64,000 nt of DNA, from contig JALNQF010000005.1 of the NCBI GenBank assembly GCA_028456385.1, positions 310,001-374,000 of the forward strand. Direction: 5' to 3'. Positions within the stretch are counted from its first letter, which is position 1, and each line of letters starts with the position of its first letter. The DNA comes from Ophiosphaerella korrae (Eukaryota > Ascomycota > Dothideomycetes > Pleosporales > Phaeosphaeriaceae). Below are positions 23,613 to 36,146 of this stretch, piece after piece. A program made the position numbers and the translations under genes. The notes beneath the pieces are model-generated. The model searched no databases. It was given only the letters and a program-made list of their open reading frames with translations, and was not told the DNA's origin.

Positions 23613-26397
23613 ATGGCCGGACCGGACACGGCAGAAAGCAAGATCGACAGGCCGACCAGCTCCCACAGCTCGGACCAGGAAGGCGTAAGTGGCAGAGCAC
23701 ACCCTGCGAGGCACCTCCCCAGAGCCACAGCATGTGTAGCATGCATCTGCTGACCCCAATCTCGTCCCATAGGACAGCTTCGAAGACGCTTCCGAAATGA
23801 CCCCACGGCCCGATTCACACTCCGACCGCTCGCGGCCACGATCGCTGCTGAGCAGGCGGGAGTCTTCGTCCTCCACCGCCCACGACGGCCGAGCCGACTC
23901 ACCTGTGCCCGAGCTGCCAGGAGCGGCCGACAAAGATGGTGGCCACAAAGCGCAAACGGCCAGCAGTGGGACGGCACCCGCAAAGTCCCCATTGCTCACG
24001 GCACACAGGATATCAGTCACCTCGGATATGGACGATGTCTCATTGGACGGTGGTGAGTGCCTTCAAACCATAATCATTGCGGTCTTGGCAAAGGCTTTCT
24101 GGCGCTGAGGCTAATGCTGTACAGAAGGCGTAAAGGCCCTCCCTAAACTACCGCCGAGAGACTCCAGGGACTCGACAGCAAGCGCCACCCAAGGCCTATC
24201 TGGGAGGATGTCGCCTGTCAAGTTCCTCCCACCGCCTCCCACCCCCGCCCAGGAAAAGTCCGCTGCCCCGCCCACCGTTTCACGGAAGTTGACAGGCCCC
24301 TTTTCATGGCTGTCAAGGAACTCGAGCAAGAAGCCGGACTCGTCATCACCACCCCCCGCAGACCGAAGAAACACGAATGCCTCCATCAATACGCTCGGCA
24401 GCAATCCTGAGCTCACGCTGAGCAGAATCGACGATGAGAGCGACATGCAGTCAAACAACCGGTCAAGCCAGGGCAGCCTGCGTGACCGATTCAAAGTCTT
24501 GAGAATGCGAGAAGAGGCCGGTATCACACTAGGTGATGATTCAAGTTTGGAGCCTACGGCAGCTACAGGCCTGGGTATAACGAGTCCGGCCAGCGCTGCC
24601 GGAGATGAACTTGCTTCCGGACTAGCCAGCCCACGACAACCAACTATCAATCCGGCTTTGGCCCCGGGAACTGCTGCAGGATTCGCCTCAGGCCCGGCTG
24701 GGGACATTGCTGAGCCTGTTGACTGGGATCTGTGGCAATCCGTCGTCAATGAGGGTCCCACAGCAATCGCTCGCACCAGCTCGGAAGAGCTTAGTCGTGC
24801 TATCGCCAACGGTATTCCACAGGTCATCCGCGGCGTTATATGGCAAGTCCTTGCGCAAAGTAAAAGCGAAGAGCTGGAGCACATGTACAAGGAGCTTGTT
24901 GCACGTGGAACGGACAAAGAGCATATGGCCGTCAGGACACCTAACATGAGCAACGGACAGACCAACGGCAACGGGAAGGAGAAGGATTCTACCAGCTCAT
25001 CGTCATCCTCGGTCCACTCTAACGACTCCACGCCTGCTACCACCACTGGGAGTACATATGCACCCCTGCCATCTCCATCAATCACGTCAGAATCATCGGA
25101 AGATCCCGTAAAAGCACAGGCAAGACTTGCCGCCGAGCGAAAACAGAGTGCTATTGCCGTCCAAAAGCTGGAGAAGACAATCAAACGCGATTTGGGTGCG
25201 AGAACGAGCTACTCCAAGTACGTAATGGCTGCCGGTTTGCAGGAAGGCTTATTTGGCATTTGCAAAGCCTATGCTCTGTACGATGAAGCCGTGGGCTATG
25301 CCCAGGGCATGAACTTCATTGCAATGCCTCTGTTGTTTAATATGCCAGAGGAAGAAGCCTTCAGTCTCTTCGTTACGTTGATGAATAAGTTCGGCTTGCG
25401 CGACTTGTTTGTCCATGATATGCCAGGCCTGCATCTGCATCTCTATCAATTTGAGCGTCTTCTGGAGGAGTTTGAGCCGGCTCTGTATTGCCATCTCCGT
25501 CGTCGGGAAGTCAAGCCACAACTCTACGCCACACAATGGTTCCTCACCTTGTTTGCGTATCGCTTTCCCCTGCAGCTGGTTCTCCGGATCTATGACTTGA
25601 TTCTCAGCGAAGGACTTGAGACAGCCATTTTGAAGTTCGGTATTGTTTTAATGCAAAAGAATGCTGCAACGCTCCTGGGCATGAAAGACATGGGTACGCT
25701 CACTACCTTCCTCAAAGAGCGACTGTTCGACGTGTACATCGACAAGGCCCCGTCCGCAAACTCCATCTTGGAAAATGGCTTCTTCGGCTCAACAGCAGGT
25801 GTCGATAAGGAGGTATATCGCGCAGATATGCTTGTCAAAGATGCCGTTGCCGTCAAAATCTCACCCGAGACACTGAAGCAATATACAGCAGAGTGGAAAG
25901 AGCAACGTCGGGTCGAGAAGGAACGCGAGGCTGAATTGCACGGGCTGAAGGACAGGGTAGCTTCCTTAGAGACCAAAGTGCGACTGCTCGAAAGCCGTGC
26001 TGAGCAGTCCGACATGGAGCACGTGCAGGTCGCTTCGGAATTGATCAAGACCAAGGTGGAGAACGAGCAGATCGCCGAAGAGAATGAGACGCTGAAAACC
26101 AAAGTTGAAGAGCTACAAAAGATTGTGGACACCCAACCCGAAGAGGTTGAGGCACGCCTCAAGAATGAAATGGAAACTGTAATGCAGAAGAACATTGTGG
26201 TACACAACGAAAACAGAGCTCTTGAAGAGCAAATGGCGGAAATGGAAAAGGAACTGGTGGCAACGAAGATGCAATGGGCAACGGTAAGTTCCTCTATCAG
26301 GCTTGGGAGAAGACACAATCTAATACTACAATAGATCAACGAAGAACACGAAGATCTTAAACAAAAGTGGAAGAGCATATCCCAAATGATGAAGTAA
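23613..26397 (+). CDS. GYP5: Rab GTPase-activating protein, TBC domain (Gyp5-like)
   Basis: Stimulates GTP hydrolysis by Ypt/Rab proteins in ER-Golgi and polarised secretion. Four exons (23613-23684, 23773-24052, 24125-26283, 26335-26397) give 857 aa. The first 340 residues are disordered and Ser/Pro-rich, with PPPPTP motifs. The TBC domain spans about residues 345-660: GIPQVIRGVIWQVL, then a roughly 90-residue Ser/Thr/Asn-rich insertion, then IKRDLGART (arginine finger), YAQGMNFIAMPLL (glutamine finger), ATQWFLTLFAYRFPL and RIYDLILSEG. Residues 700-855 form a long coiled coil. The last exon codes only for INEEHEDLKQKW to SQMMK. The arginine-finger loop has one extra residue compared with the usual DxxRT spacing. 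Assignment to Gyp5 rests on TBC plus coiled-coil order. Confidence 0.9.
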
Positions 26398-27220
26398 GGT
26401 TGGCATTTGGCATTTGGACCATTCATACAGGCATTGAGATGGACTTGCATACACGCCGGCGTCTTCTCAAGCACCATCTATTTCTCAACGACATCCGCTG
26501 CATGATTCGATTCTTTATGTCTATATTCGTTGCCGCTACCCATGTTGTCGGTCATGGCAGCTAGCTCCTTCGTCGACACGTTTGCTTTGGCATGACTTGG
26601 TTTTAGCGTCATCTCTCAGATCATCAATCTATACCCACTAGTGCAGGCGGACGAAGTATGAACGGCATTTTATTTCTTTGGTTTCTGGCTGCAATTGAAT
26701 AGGCATGTGTGCAGGAGCAGTGCATTGGACACGGTGTTTGGGACTCACAGATTTGGTAGTAGTCATAGTTTTTAGTAACTCATCAAAGATGCAAGGCCTA
26801 GCCTTTGGTAGAGTGTGGCGCCGCCCTTATGAATTGACTCGTTTTCATTCTCACAGATTTACCTTGTTATGGACTCAGACTTCGCTGAGCCTTAGAGTGA
26901 GCAACGAGACAAGCATATATACTGAACCCAGAGGAGCTTCCCTCTTCTCTCAAAGGTACTCAATACATTTGTTATAAATTTTATCACTCGACTTTGCCTT
27001 GATTCACTTGTATGAGGAACAGGCTTGGCACGCTAGTCATCAAAAGCTCCGTGCCCTCCGCTTGGCTTTCTTTCGCTTTCAGCGCAAGAACAAAGCTCCC
27101 CACGACACAACAATCACGCGCTGCACTACCTGCGACACTCTTCCTCTCCACCTCTAATTTGACTCCAGCTTTTCTTTTTCCCTTATCCCACCCACCAGTC
27201 TGTCTATTTGCGCAGACGCC
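26398..27220. other. Intergenic, no gene seen
   Basis: About 820 bp between two same-strand genes, containing the 3' region of the RabGAP gene and a pyrimidine-rich leader (about 27040-27200) before the KH gene. Confidence 0.5.
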
Positions 27221-29148
27221 ATGGCTGCCCCGCCACCTGACCTCAACGCTATCCTCGCAGCGCTGGGTGAGTACCACAGCCCATCGCGCATTACTGCTAA
27301 TATTGATTGCGTGACTAGCTGCTGGACGAGGTCCATCTAGCACTCCCTCCCAAACACCCCAACAACCCCCGCCTGCACAGCATGCGCCCCCGCCACAGCT
27401 CCCTCCAGGCTTTCCAGGAGCGATGCCCGCCGCGTCGCCTCCTGCTATTCCTGGTTACAACTTCCCACAGCCCACAAACTCAGGCAGCCTCGACCTCAGC
27501 GCAATCAAGCCCGTTAGCTCTGGCTCAGTTAGCATCCAAGATGCGCTGGCCAAAGCGCGCGGCTTCGCTGCGCAGAAGGGTCTTGCCTATGAACCGCGTC
27601 CAGGTACAGACCCTTGGTCTGGAGTTGGCAACCCATCGCAGACTTACGCTATGACAGCTCATCAAGAAGACCCCCGACTGGGCGGCCGTCCTTACCGGCG
27701 CTCCAGGTCGCGGTCGCGCTCACCACAGCGTCGAGACGCTGCACGTGACAGCTATAATCCCTACCGAGACGAGCGCCGTGATGAGCGACGTGGCGGCGGC
27801 TATGGCCGTGAACGCTCGCGCTCCCCTCCTAGACGTGAGACCTTCACTCCCCCGCATCAGCAGTATGGTGCAAGCACGCGTTCTCCTCCTCCCAATGATA
27901 ACTCTGAGGTGATTCTTATTGATTCTTCCCTCGTTGGTCTTGTTATAGGACGTCAAGGTGAGAGTCTCCGTCGCATTGAACAAGAATCAGGTACTAGGAT
28001 CCAATTCATAAATGGCCCTGAGGCCGGGCCACAGCGCCAGTGTCGTATCACAGGCAATTCCGGTGCGCGCATTAGCGCAAAGCGAGAAATTAATCGCATT
28101 ATTGAAGAAAACGGTGGCAATCCTGCTCGTGAGACTGGCCGTAACGCGCGACCTGGCGCAAAGACGGTTGGTCAGCAGCAACCTGCTCTTCGCGAAGGTG
28201 AACAGTCGTCTCAAATCATGGTGCCTGATCGTACTGTTGGCCTCATCATTGGTCGTGGTGGCGAGACTATTCGTGACCTGCAAGAACGCAGTGGCTGCCA
28301 CGTGAACATCGTCGGTGAAAATAAGAGCGTGAACGGACTTCGCCCTGTGAATCTCATTGGAAGCCCTGCCGCTGCTGCTCATGCCAAAGAGCTTATCATG
28401 GAGATCGTGGACAGTGACACGAAAACATTGGACGGGTCGACACCTGCCCAGCAACCTCAGCAATCACAGCAGAATAACAGACGTGACAACTTTGATCTGT
28501 ACAGTGGTGGAGGCGGCGCTGGTGCTGCCGCTGCCGGTAGCAAGATCAATGACAATGTGTTTGTTCCTTCTGACGCTGTCGGTATGATCATTGGAAAGGG
28601 TAAGCTAATCCCGTGCTCTATGCACGTCTCATGCTAATAGATGTGCAAGGTGGTGAAACTATCAAACAGATGCAATCGGATACTGGATGCAAGATTAATG
28701 TGTCCCAAGCCTCTGGTGCTGACATTGAGCGTGAGATTGGCCTTGTTGGAACGCGTCAAGCTATCGACGATGCGAAGCGCGCCATCTGGGAGAAGGTTGA
28801 TCAAGTGGTAAGCAGACCCCCCTCCCCCTCCCCAATCAATCATTTAGGCCAGTCGTTATTAACTCTGACAAGTCGCAGAAAGACAAGAATAACGGTCGTC
28901 GTCGTGATAATGGCAATGCTAACGGCGGCTATGATAACAATTACTCACAGCAGCAACAGCCTCCCTCTCAAGGTTATAGCGGTGCAGTAGCAGCACAGCC
29001 TCCTGCCCCTGCTGCTAATCCCGCCAATGGCACAGCTGACCCTTATGCCGTTTATGGTGGCTACCAGAACTATATCGCCATGTGGTATGCTTCATTTGCG
29101 CAGTCAAACCAAGGAGGGCAACCGCCCCAAGGATCTCCTGGAGCATAG
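27221..29148 (+). CDS. Triple KH-domain RNA-binding protein (FUBP/PSI-like)
   Basis: Single-stranded nucleic-acid-binding protein, probably nuclear, acting in splicing or mRNA control. Exons 27221-27266, 27319-28599, 28650-28807 and 28879-29148 give 584 aa. A Pro-rich N-terminus is followed by an RS-type stretch (YRRSRSRSRSPQRR, RERSRSPPRR) at about residues 130-190. Three KH domains follow, each with a GxxG loop: GRQG near residue 225, GRGG near 325 and GKGG near 440. The third loop is split by intron 2 and is restored only when the acceptor at 28649 is used rather than the earlier TAG. The Gln/Asn/Pro/Gly-rich tail ends with YQNYIAMWYASFAQ, like the Tyr motifs of FUBP proteins. Confidence 0.9.
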
Positions 29149-30315
29149 AGTGTCGCGTGCCCGCTTTGACGTTACGCATGTTCCTGAGCCCTCTTCGATT
29201 GATGCTTGCTTGCATGACCGACCCGGAACTCCGCTGCACATAGCATGATTTGACACTCCCTGGACGATTTTCGACTGCTTGACGTGCGGTTTGACAAGCT
29301 CACCTTGACTGATGGATGCTCCTTGACTGCAATGCTTTGCCCCCGCTTCTTCCGACGTCGATTGATCTCATGGTGACATGGTTTCTTCTCGCTTGCTCAG
29401 ATGTCCAGCCACGCCGTCATTGTCACTATATTCTGTGCGTATTATGCTTCTCGCTTGAGTCCTGGATGCTACAAACCACCCGATGCTGTTGACTGTGGTC
29501 GACCATTCAATCTTGGAACATAAGTCATGATGGATGTACCTCTGCCTATCGCCCGACAACCACCCTACATCCTCTAGCGTTACCTGATTTACCTTTCCCA
29601 CATCTATTCGCCCCAAACGATTTATCTTGAGGACCCTTTGAATTTTCGGTAAAAGCGTTTCTCCCTTCAGGTATCTATTTTAAAGAGACGGGCACTTTGA
29701 TTACTGGGCTTATCTGCAAGCCCAAGGAGGAAGACTTGGGCCTATGGCTCAATACGTTCTTCCTGGTACCTAATACCCTGCACCACTTTGTATAAAATGG
29801 CCCATGTTCACACTGTAGTTGCGCTAGTAAATCAAATTCGATGTTTTATGAACTTGAGATCTCAGATAATGTGTCGGCCATGTCCATGATTTCGTGAGAC
29901 TTGTGTTCTGGCGAATCTCACCTTGTAATGTTTGCAGTTAGTGAAGATCGCTCACGTGCGCTCCCAGACTTGCCTCCAACCAGGCAAGTGGGGTATGCCG
30001 GGAGGGGCAAACTAGCGGCCATCGGCGAGCTCCAGATGTCCTGCACGCGGAGCTACACATATTTGACACCTGCCGTGAGATAAGATTGAAATGCGTCGTC
30101 TGTGATTCGTGACGGTGCTTTTCCGTAGTTGCGATGTGCGCGCTAACTTGTGCCGCTTTTGGGCGAGACGGGGAAGTCATATCTAGTTTGCTGGTACCCA
30201 CAATTGACAAGCAGAGTGTCCCAGGGTTTGTGGCACGTCTTCTCCTTCATCCTGTCTTTTTGCCTTGTATAACCTAGATCTCGATAATCTCATCGGATTT
30301 GTTGCTACTGTAATC
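29149..30315. other. Intergenic region including the xanthine dehydrogenase promoter
   Basis: The first part holds the 3' region of the KH gene; the last 350 bp are the promoter of the purine-oxidising gene. No other gene was recognised. Confidence 0.5.
30022..30084 (+). promoter_or_regulatory. Candidate purine (UaY-type) and GATA sites upstream of xanthine dehydrogenase
   Basis: At 30022-30035 the sequence reads TCGG-N6-CCAG, seven of eight bases of the TCGG-N6-CCGA site bound by the Aspergillus purine activator UaY. At about 30079-30084 lies GATAAG, the core of the HGATAR site for AreA-type nitrogen regulators. Both lie 230-295 bp before the start codon, where such sites act in purine-catabolism genes. 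Function is inferred. Confidence 0.35.
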
Positions 30316-33300
30316 ATGGCTCCAGACCTTGTGTCCCCAGCCCCGGCCGTTGCATCCTCTGCCACACAGTCCCTGGCCGATATCACAGCGTCCTATGACG
30401 ACACATTACGCTTCTACCTCAATGGTACGAAAGTAACTTTGGACGATGCTGATCCGGAAGTCACTCTTTTGGAATATTTACGAGGAATTGGGTTGACAGG
30501 CACGAAATTAGGGTGTGCCGAGGGTGGTTGTGGAGCTTGCACCGTTGTCGTTTCACAGTACAACCCTACTACAAAGAAAATATACCACGCCTCAGTGAAC
30601 GCCTGTCTTGCTCCATTAGTGAGCGTAGACGGCAAGCATGTCATTACCGTTGAGGGGATTGGAAATGTTAAAAAGCCTCATCCAGCGCAAGAACGGATAG
30701 CAAAGGGAAATGGCAGCCAGTGTGGCTTTTGCACGCCAGGTAAGCAGTTATGTTCAAATTGATCAAAGCTTAAGCTAACTTTGTATATTCAGGCATCGTC
30801 ATGAGCTTGTATGCGCTCCTCCGTAACACAGACGCGCCCACCGAACACGAAGTCGAAGAGGCATTCGACGGCAATCTTTGCAGGTGTACTGGATACAGAC
30901 CTATATTAGATGCAGCACAGAGCTTTAGTGCAAAGGCTGGATGTGGGAAAGCCTCTTCAAAGGGCGGATGTTGCATGGAAAAGAATGGGGCAAACGGAGG
31001 TGGCTGTTGTAAAGACAATGCAAACGATACCCAATCTATCAAGCAGTTTACACCGCCCGGCTTTATCGAGTATAATCCAGACACCGAGCTCATATTTCCA
31101 CCACAACTCCGTAAACACGAGTTCAAGGCTTTGGCTTTTGGCAATAAGAGGAAGAAATGGTTCAGGCCAACCACCCTGGAGCAATTGCTAGAGATCAAAA
31201 ACGCGTACCCGTCTGCAAAACTTATTGGAGGTTCGACAGAGACGCAAATTGAGATCAAGTTCAAAGGGATGAACTATAATGCCTCAGTTTTTGTTGGCGA
31301 CATTGCAGAACTGCGGCAGTTCAAGTTCCAAGGCGATCATCTGGAGATTGGAGGGAATGTGGTATTGACTGATCTAGAGCAAATATGTGAAGATGCAGTC
31401 AAGCACTATGGATCAGTCCGTGGCCAACCATTTGCCATGATTCTCAAGCAGATTCGATATTTTGCTGGACGTCAGATCAGAAATGTAGGAACGCCTGCGG
31501 GTAATCTGGCAACCGCGAGTCCCATTTCAGATCTCAATCCTGTGTTTGTGGCGACCAATGTAATTCTTGTTGCAAAGAGCTTAAAAGAGACTACTGAGAT
31601 ACCCATGTCAACTTTCTTTAAGGGGTACAGGCAGACAGCGCTCCCGCCAGACGCGATTATCGCTGGCTTGAGGATACCCGTTGCAAAAGAGAAGGGCGAA
31701 TTTATCCGGGCGTACAAGCAATCAAAGAGGAAGGATGACGATATTGCTATTGTAAACGCAGCACTACGAGTCTCGCTAAGCGATGCTCAAGTCGTCGAGA
31801 GCGTAGATCTAGTTTATGGCGGCATGGCCCCTACAACCATACCCGCGCGGAAAGCCATGGAATTTCTCCAAGGCAAAAAGTTCACAGATCTTCAGACGCT
31901 TGAGGGGGTCATGGACAAACTCGAGCAAGACTTTGATCTACGATTCGGCGTACCAGGAGGCATGGCTACATATCGGAAGTCCCTCGCGCTTAGCTTCTTC
32001 TACAAGTTCTACCACGAAGTACTCGCAGAACTGCATGCGGAAGAAGTCGAGATCGACACCCAAGCCATCGGTGAAATAGAACGGAATATCAGCTCTGGCG
32101 AAAAAGATGGCAAGGCGGCTGAGGCTTATAAACAAAAGGAGGTGGGGCAGTCGAAGAACCACGTTGCCGCCCTGAAGCAATGTACAGGGGAAGCACAATA
32201 CACGGACGACATCCCGCTGCAACGCAACGAGCTATATGGCTGCCTAGTCCTCTCCACCAAGGCGCACGCAAAGCTCCTCAAGGTCGATGTCGAGCCTGCG
32301 CTGGGAGCGCCCGGCGTCGTGGCATACGTGGACCACACCGACCTCGCCACGCCAGAGGCCAACTGGTGGGGCGCACCCGTCTGCGACGAGACGTTCTTCG
32401 CCGTCGACGAAGTCTACACAGTCGGCCAGCCGATCGGCATGATTCTCGCCGACACGGCAAAGCGCGCAGAGCAAGCTGCGCGCGCCGTCAAGATCGAGTA
32501 TGAAGAGCTCCCGGCCATTTTCACGATTGAGGAGGCTATTGAGAAGGAAAGCCACTTCAACCATTTCCGCCATATTAAAAAGGGCGATACTGTGAAGGCG
32601 TTTGAAGAGGCGGATCATGTTTTTACGGGGACCGCGCGTATGGGTGGTCAGGAACATTTTTATCTGGAGACTCAGGCTTGTGTTGCCGTGCCTAAGCCTG
32701 AGGATGGGGAGATGGAGATCTTTAGTAGTACTCAGAATCCGGCTGAGACACAGGCATATGTTGCCAAAGTTGTGGGTGTGGCAGCTAACAAGATTGTTAC
32801 TCGCGTCAAACGAATGGGGGGGTAAGTTGTATAAGGCCCTGAATATGAGCAAAATCGCTGATATGATATAGTGGATTTGGTGGGAAAGAAACAAGGAGTG
32901 TGCAGCTTGCTGGTATTGTAGCTTGTGCAGCGAACAAGGTGCGTCGACCTGTGCGGTGCATGCTCAACCGCGACGAAGATATCGCGACGTCTGGTCAACG
33001 TCATCCGTTCCTCGCCCGGTGGAAGGTTGCTGTCAACAAAGACGGGAAACTGCAGGCCTTGGACGCAGACGTTTTCTGCAACGGCGGATGGTCTCAAGAT
33101 CTTTCTGGCGCAGTTGTTGAGCGCGCTCTCTCGCATATTGATGGCGTGTACTCGATTCCCAACATACATGTACGAGGAAGAGTTGCAAAGACAAACACAG
33201 TGTCGAACACGGCATTCCGAGGCTTCGGTGGGCCACAGGGTTTGTTCATTGCAGAGACCTACATTGAAGAGATCGCAGACCATCTGAACATTCCCGCTGA

Positions 33301-34549
33301 AAAACTGCGAGAAATTAATATGTACAGTCCGGAAAACAACATGATTACCCACTTCAACCAGGAGCTCAAGGATTGGTATGTCCCACTCATGTACCAACAA
33401 GTACAATCCGAGTCCTTGTACGCTGAGCGCCGCGCTGCCATCACTGAGTTCAATTCGACGCACAAATGGAATAAACGAGGTCTTGCTATTGTGCCTACTA
33501 AATTCGGCATTTCTTTCACTGCCCTATTCCTCAACCAAGCTGGCGCACTCGTACACATCTACCACGATGGCTCTATCCTCGTCGCCCACGGCGGTACAGA
33601 AATGGGCCAAGGACTGCACACCAAGATGACGCAAATTGCCGCCGAAGCCCTGCAAGTCCCCTTATCCAACGTCTTCATCTCGGAAACCGCCACAAACACC
33701 GTAGCAAACGTCAGCCCGACCGCCGCCTCCGCATCCTCGGACCTCAACGGCTACGCCATCTTCAACGCCTGCGCCCAGCTCAACGAGCGCCTGCAACCCT
33801 TCCGCGATCAACTCGGCCCCGACGCAACCATGAAGGACCTCGCGCACGCCGCGTACTTCGCGCGCGTCAATCTCTCTGCGCAAGGCTTCTACAAGACGCC
33901 GGACATCGGTTACGTCTGGGGCGCCAACACGGGCCAGATGTTCTTCTACTTCACGCAGGGCGTCGCCGCCGCCGAAGTCGAAATCGACACGCTGACCGGC
34001 GATTGGACATGTGTCCGCGCTGACGTCAAGATGGATGTTGGACGGAGCATTAATCCTGCGATCGATTATGGCCAGATTGAGGGCGCGTTTGTGCAGGGGC
34101 AGGGTCTGTTTACTACGGAGGAGAGTTTGTGGTTGAGGGGGACGGGTGGCCTGTTTACCAAGGGCCCTGGCAATTATAAGATACCTGGGTTTAGGGACAT
34201 CCCGCAGGTGTTTAATGTCAGCTTGTTGAAGGATGTGCAGTGGGAGAATTTGAGGACGATTCAGCGGAGTAGGGGCGTTGGTAAGTTTTACTCCCACCCC
34301 TTTTCGATTCGATGGGGTTTTGCTAATTTCGTTTTAGGCGAGCCGCCGTTATTCATGGGTAGCTGCGTCTTCTTTGCGATTCGCGATGCGTTAAAGGCGG
34401 CGAGGAAGCAGTTTGGGGAGGAGGCGGTGTTGCATTTGCAGAGTCCTGCGACGCCTGAGAGGATTAGGATTAGTTGTGCAGACCCTATTCTTAAGCGGGC
34501 GTGGGTGGAGCCGAAGGAGGGTGAGAAGAGTTTTTTTGTTAGTATTTGA
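30316..34549 (+). CDS. Xanthine dehydrogenase (purine hydroxylase)
   Basis: Molybdenum-iron-sulfur flavoenzyme converting hypoxanthine to xanthine and uric acid. Exons 30316-30739, 30793-32821, 32872-34280 and 34338-34549 give 1357 aa, the normal family size. The N-terminal [2Fe-2S] motif is [14 protein letters not shown]; the second cluster is QCGFCTPG plus CRCTGYRPI near residue 171. A Cys/Gly-rich linker (two CC pairs) precedes the FAD domain, which has [13 protein letters not shown] and [10 protein letters not shown]. The molybdenum domain contains [21 protein letters not shown] rebuilt over intron 2, [23 protein letters not shown] and the catalytic Glu in [11 protein letters not shown] rebuilt over intron 3. 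Every active-site landmark is intact. It is xanthine dehydrogenase rather than nicotinate hydroxylase by overall similarity, which I cannot test further. Confidence 0.93.
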
Positions 34550-34796
34550 TGGTGTATAGGTGTTTTTATCAAGCGGTAAGGAGGGTGGATGTCGTCACGT
34601 TGATGAACTGATTCACATTAGTGTCGTAAGCTAAGGATATGTTTACTGGACAGCAAATATGAGCGTCTTTCATATCCACCTATTGAAATAGTCTATCTCG
34701 TTCGTCTCGGTGTGTAGACGAAGCTTTTGCCTGGGGCCGCGCTGTCCAAGCTCATGTCGTTGTTGATCCCCTGCCCCTTGGAGGCATCGTCTCTCC

Positions 34797-36146
34797 TTAC
34801 ATGATAATTTGAGTTTCGTGCTGGTCCTCTAACCTCATCAAACACGCCGCCATGTCGTCTCCCTCATCTACATCGAAATTGATAGCCCTCGCGTTAGCCG
34901 GTAGCACCCAAGTCCAGCCGTTATCAATCTCCTCCTGAATATGCCGCTTCCCAATACAAACCATCTCAGTGCTATCCCAATCCAACCATTGAATCTCACC
35001 ATGGAAGCGAGATTTATTTTCAAGTTCTTCCAAACCAATCACCTGCGGCTGATCTCGAATTAGGTTTGCGAACGTGATTGATACGCATACCGCGTAGCTG
35101 GTGTAGATTTCTGCCAGGCGATTGAGCTTGACGGCCTTCAAACGCATCTTGGTACGCATGAAGGAGAAGATGTGTGACCAAGAGAAATCACCCAGGGAGC
35201 ACTTGTATAGATTGACGACCTGTAGTGTCGAACTGTTTGCCTTGAGTGTATCTATGAGACTGGTATCCTCGGCGTAAATGGTGCTGAGTGTTAGGGTGGT
35301 CAGGCAAGAGAGCGATATCATGTTTGTGAAAAAGTGATACTCGGAGGCTTCCCTACAGCCGTATTCCAAGACGCGGAGATTCGGCGCGAGTTGGGTTAGT
35401 TTCTCCATCAGGGGAACCGAGTCCCTAGGGAGATTGATCCCTAGCACTGACATGGTTTGGAGCCCTGCGAGGCTATCCGAGCCTGCGGGGATGCATTCGG
35501 CTAGGCATAGAAACGCCTTCACCCAGTTTGTGCGACCGCGGACCCAGAACGCTTTCAGTTGGATGCCTGGGAAATGGACGGCCTGCCAAAGGAGGATTTT
35601 GTACATTTTCCGCCGGCAACATAGGAGGTTTTTATCAAAGCCCAGATCTGGACGTAGACTTACCACGTCGTCTCCTTCACGGCATGGATCACATTGTTTG
35701 ATATACTCTTGTGGTTTTCCGCGCCCTAGATGTTTTGAGTTTACCATATAAGCCATGAGGGTCTTCGAGTGGTGTTGAAACGACCCACTGTTGATGTAGG
35801 AGAAAGTGAGGGACCAGCTAGCCGAATCACACCAAGTGTACTCGCGTACATAGCTGCTCATGGTGAATTCCACGCTTTGAACATTGGTGCTAAAAAACTT
35901 ATCATTAGCAATTTTGTACACTGTCTCGAATCCTTCACGCTCCACTCCAACGACAAGGCGAGAAAAGAACTCCCGTGCGAAGCGTCGACGTGTCTTGTAT
36001 TGAACGTCACGACAAACCAAGCGAAGTCTTAATATGTCCCATTTATGTTTTAGGTAACGCCACGAACGATCTGGTAGTTCGGATTCATAACAATTGTCGA
36101 TGATCTTGTCGAATAATTCTATCGAGAGATCCGTCAGTCGCGCCAT
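34797..36146 (-). CDS. F-box-like protein, copy 1
   Basis: An intronless 449-aa protein starting at MARLTDLSIELFDKIIDNC, which fits the degenerate F-box-like N-terminus of fungi (L-x-x-EL-x-x-I, then LRLVCRD near residue 40). The rest has weak Leu/Val periodicity without clear LRR consensus, plus charged segments near the end. Fungal F-box proteins usually recruit targets to SCF ubiquitin ligases, but many such expanded copies are uncharacterised. It lies head-to-tail with a second F-box-like gene 918 bp upstream. The two share layout and motif order but little direct identity by eye. Confidence 0.7.
   Translation of the reverse strand: MARLTDLSIELFDKIIDNCYESELPDRSWRYLKHKWDILRLRLVCRDVQYKTRRRFAREFFSRLVVGVEREGFETVYKIANDKFFSTNVQSVEFTMSSYVREYTWCDSASWSLTFSYINSGSFQHHSKTLMAYMVNSKHLGRGKPQEYIKQCDPCREGDDVVSLRPDLGFDKNLLCCRRKMYKILLWQAVHFPGIQLKAFWVRGRTNWVKAFLCLAECIPAGSDSLAGLQTMSVLGINLPRDSVPLMEKLTQLAPNLRVLEYGCREASEYHFFTNMISLSCLTTLTLSTIYAEDTSLIDTLKANSSTLQVVNLYKCSLGDFSWSHIFSFMRTKMRLKAVKLNRLAEIYTSYAVCVSITFANLIRDQPQVIGLEELENKSRFHGEIQWLDWDSTEMVCIGKRHIQEEIDNGWTWVLPANARAINFDVDEGDDMAACLMRLEDQHETQIIM

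Noticed and set aside
24111..25184. 357-codon minus-strand frame opposite the RabGAP gene
   Set aside because: Mirror of a GC-rich Ser/Thr-rich coding strand; the plus strand has a clear TBC domain.
28640..28649. Earlier TAG acceptor for intron 2 of the KH gene
   Set aside because: It would insert three residues (DVQ) and break the third GxxG loop; the acceptor at 28649 restores IGKGGETI.
32244..32894. 216-codon minus-strand frame opposite xanthine dehydrogenase
   Set aside because: Shadow of a conserved molybdenum-domain coding sequence.
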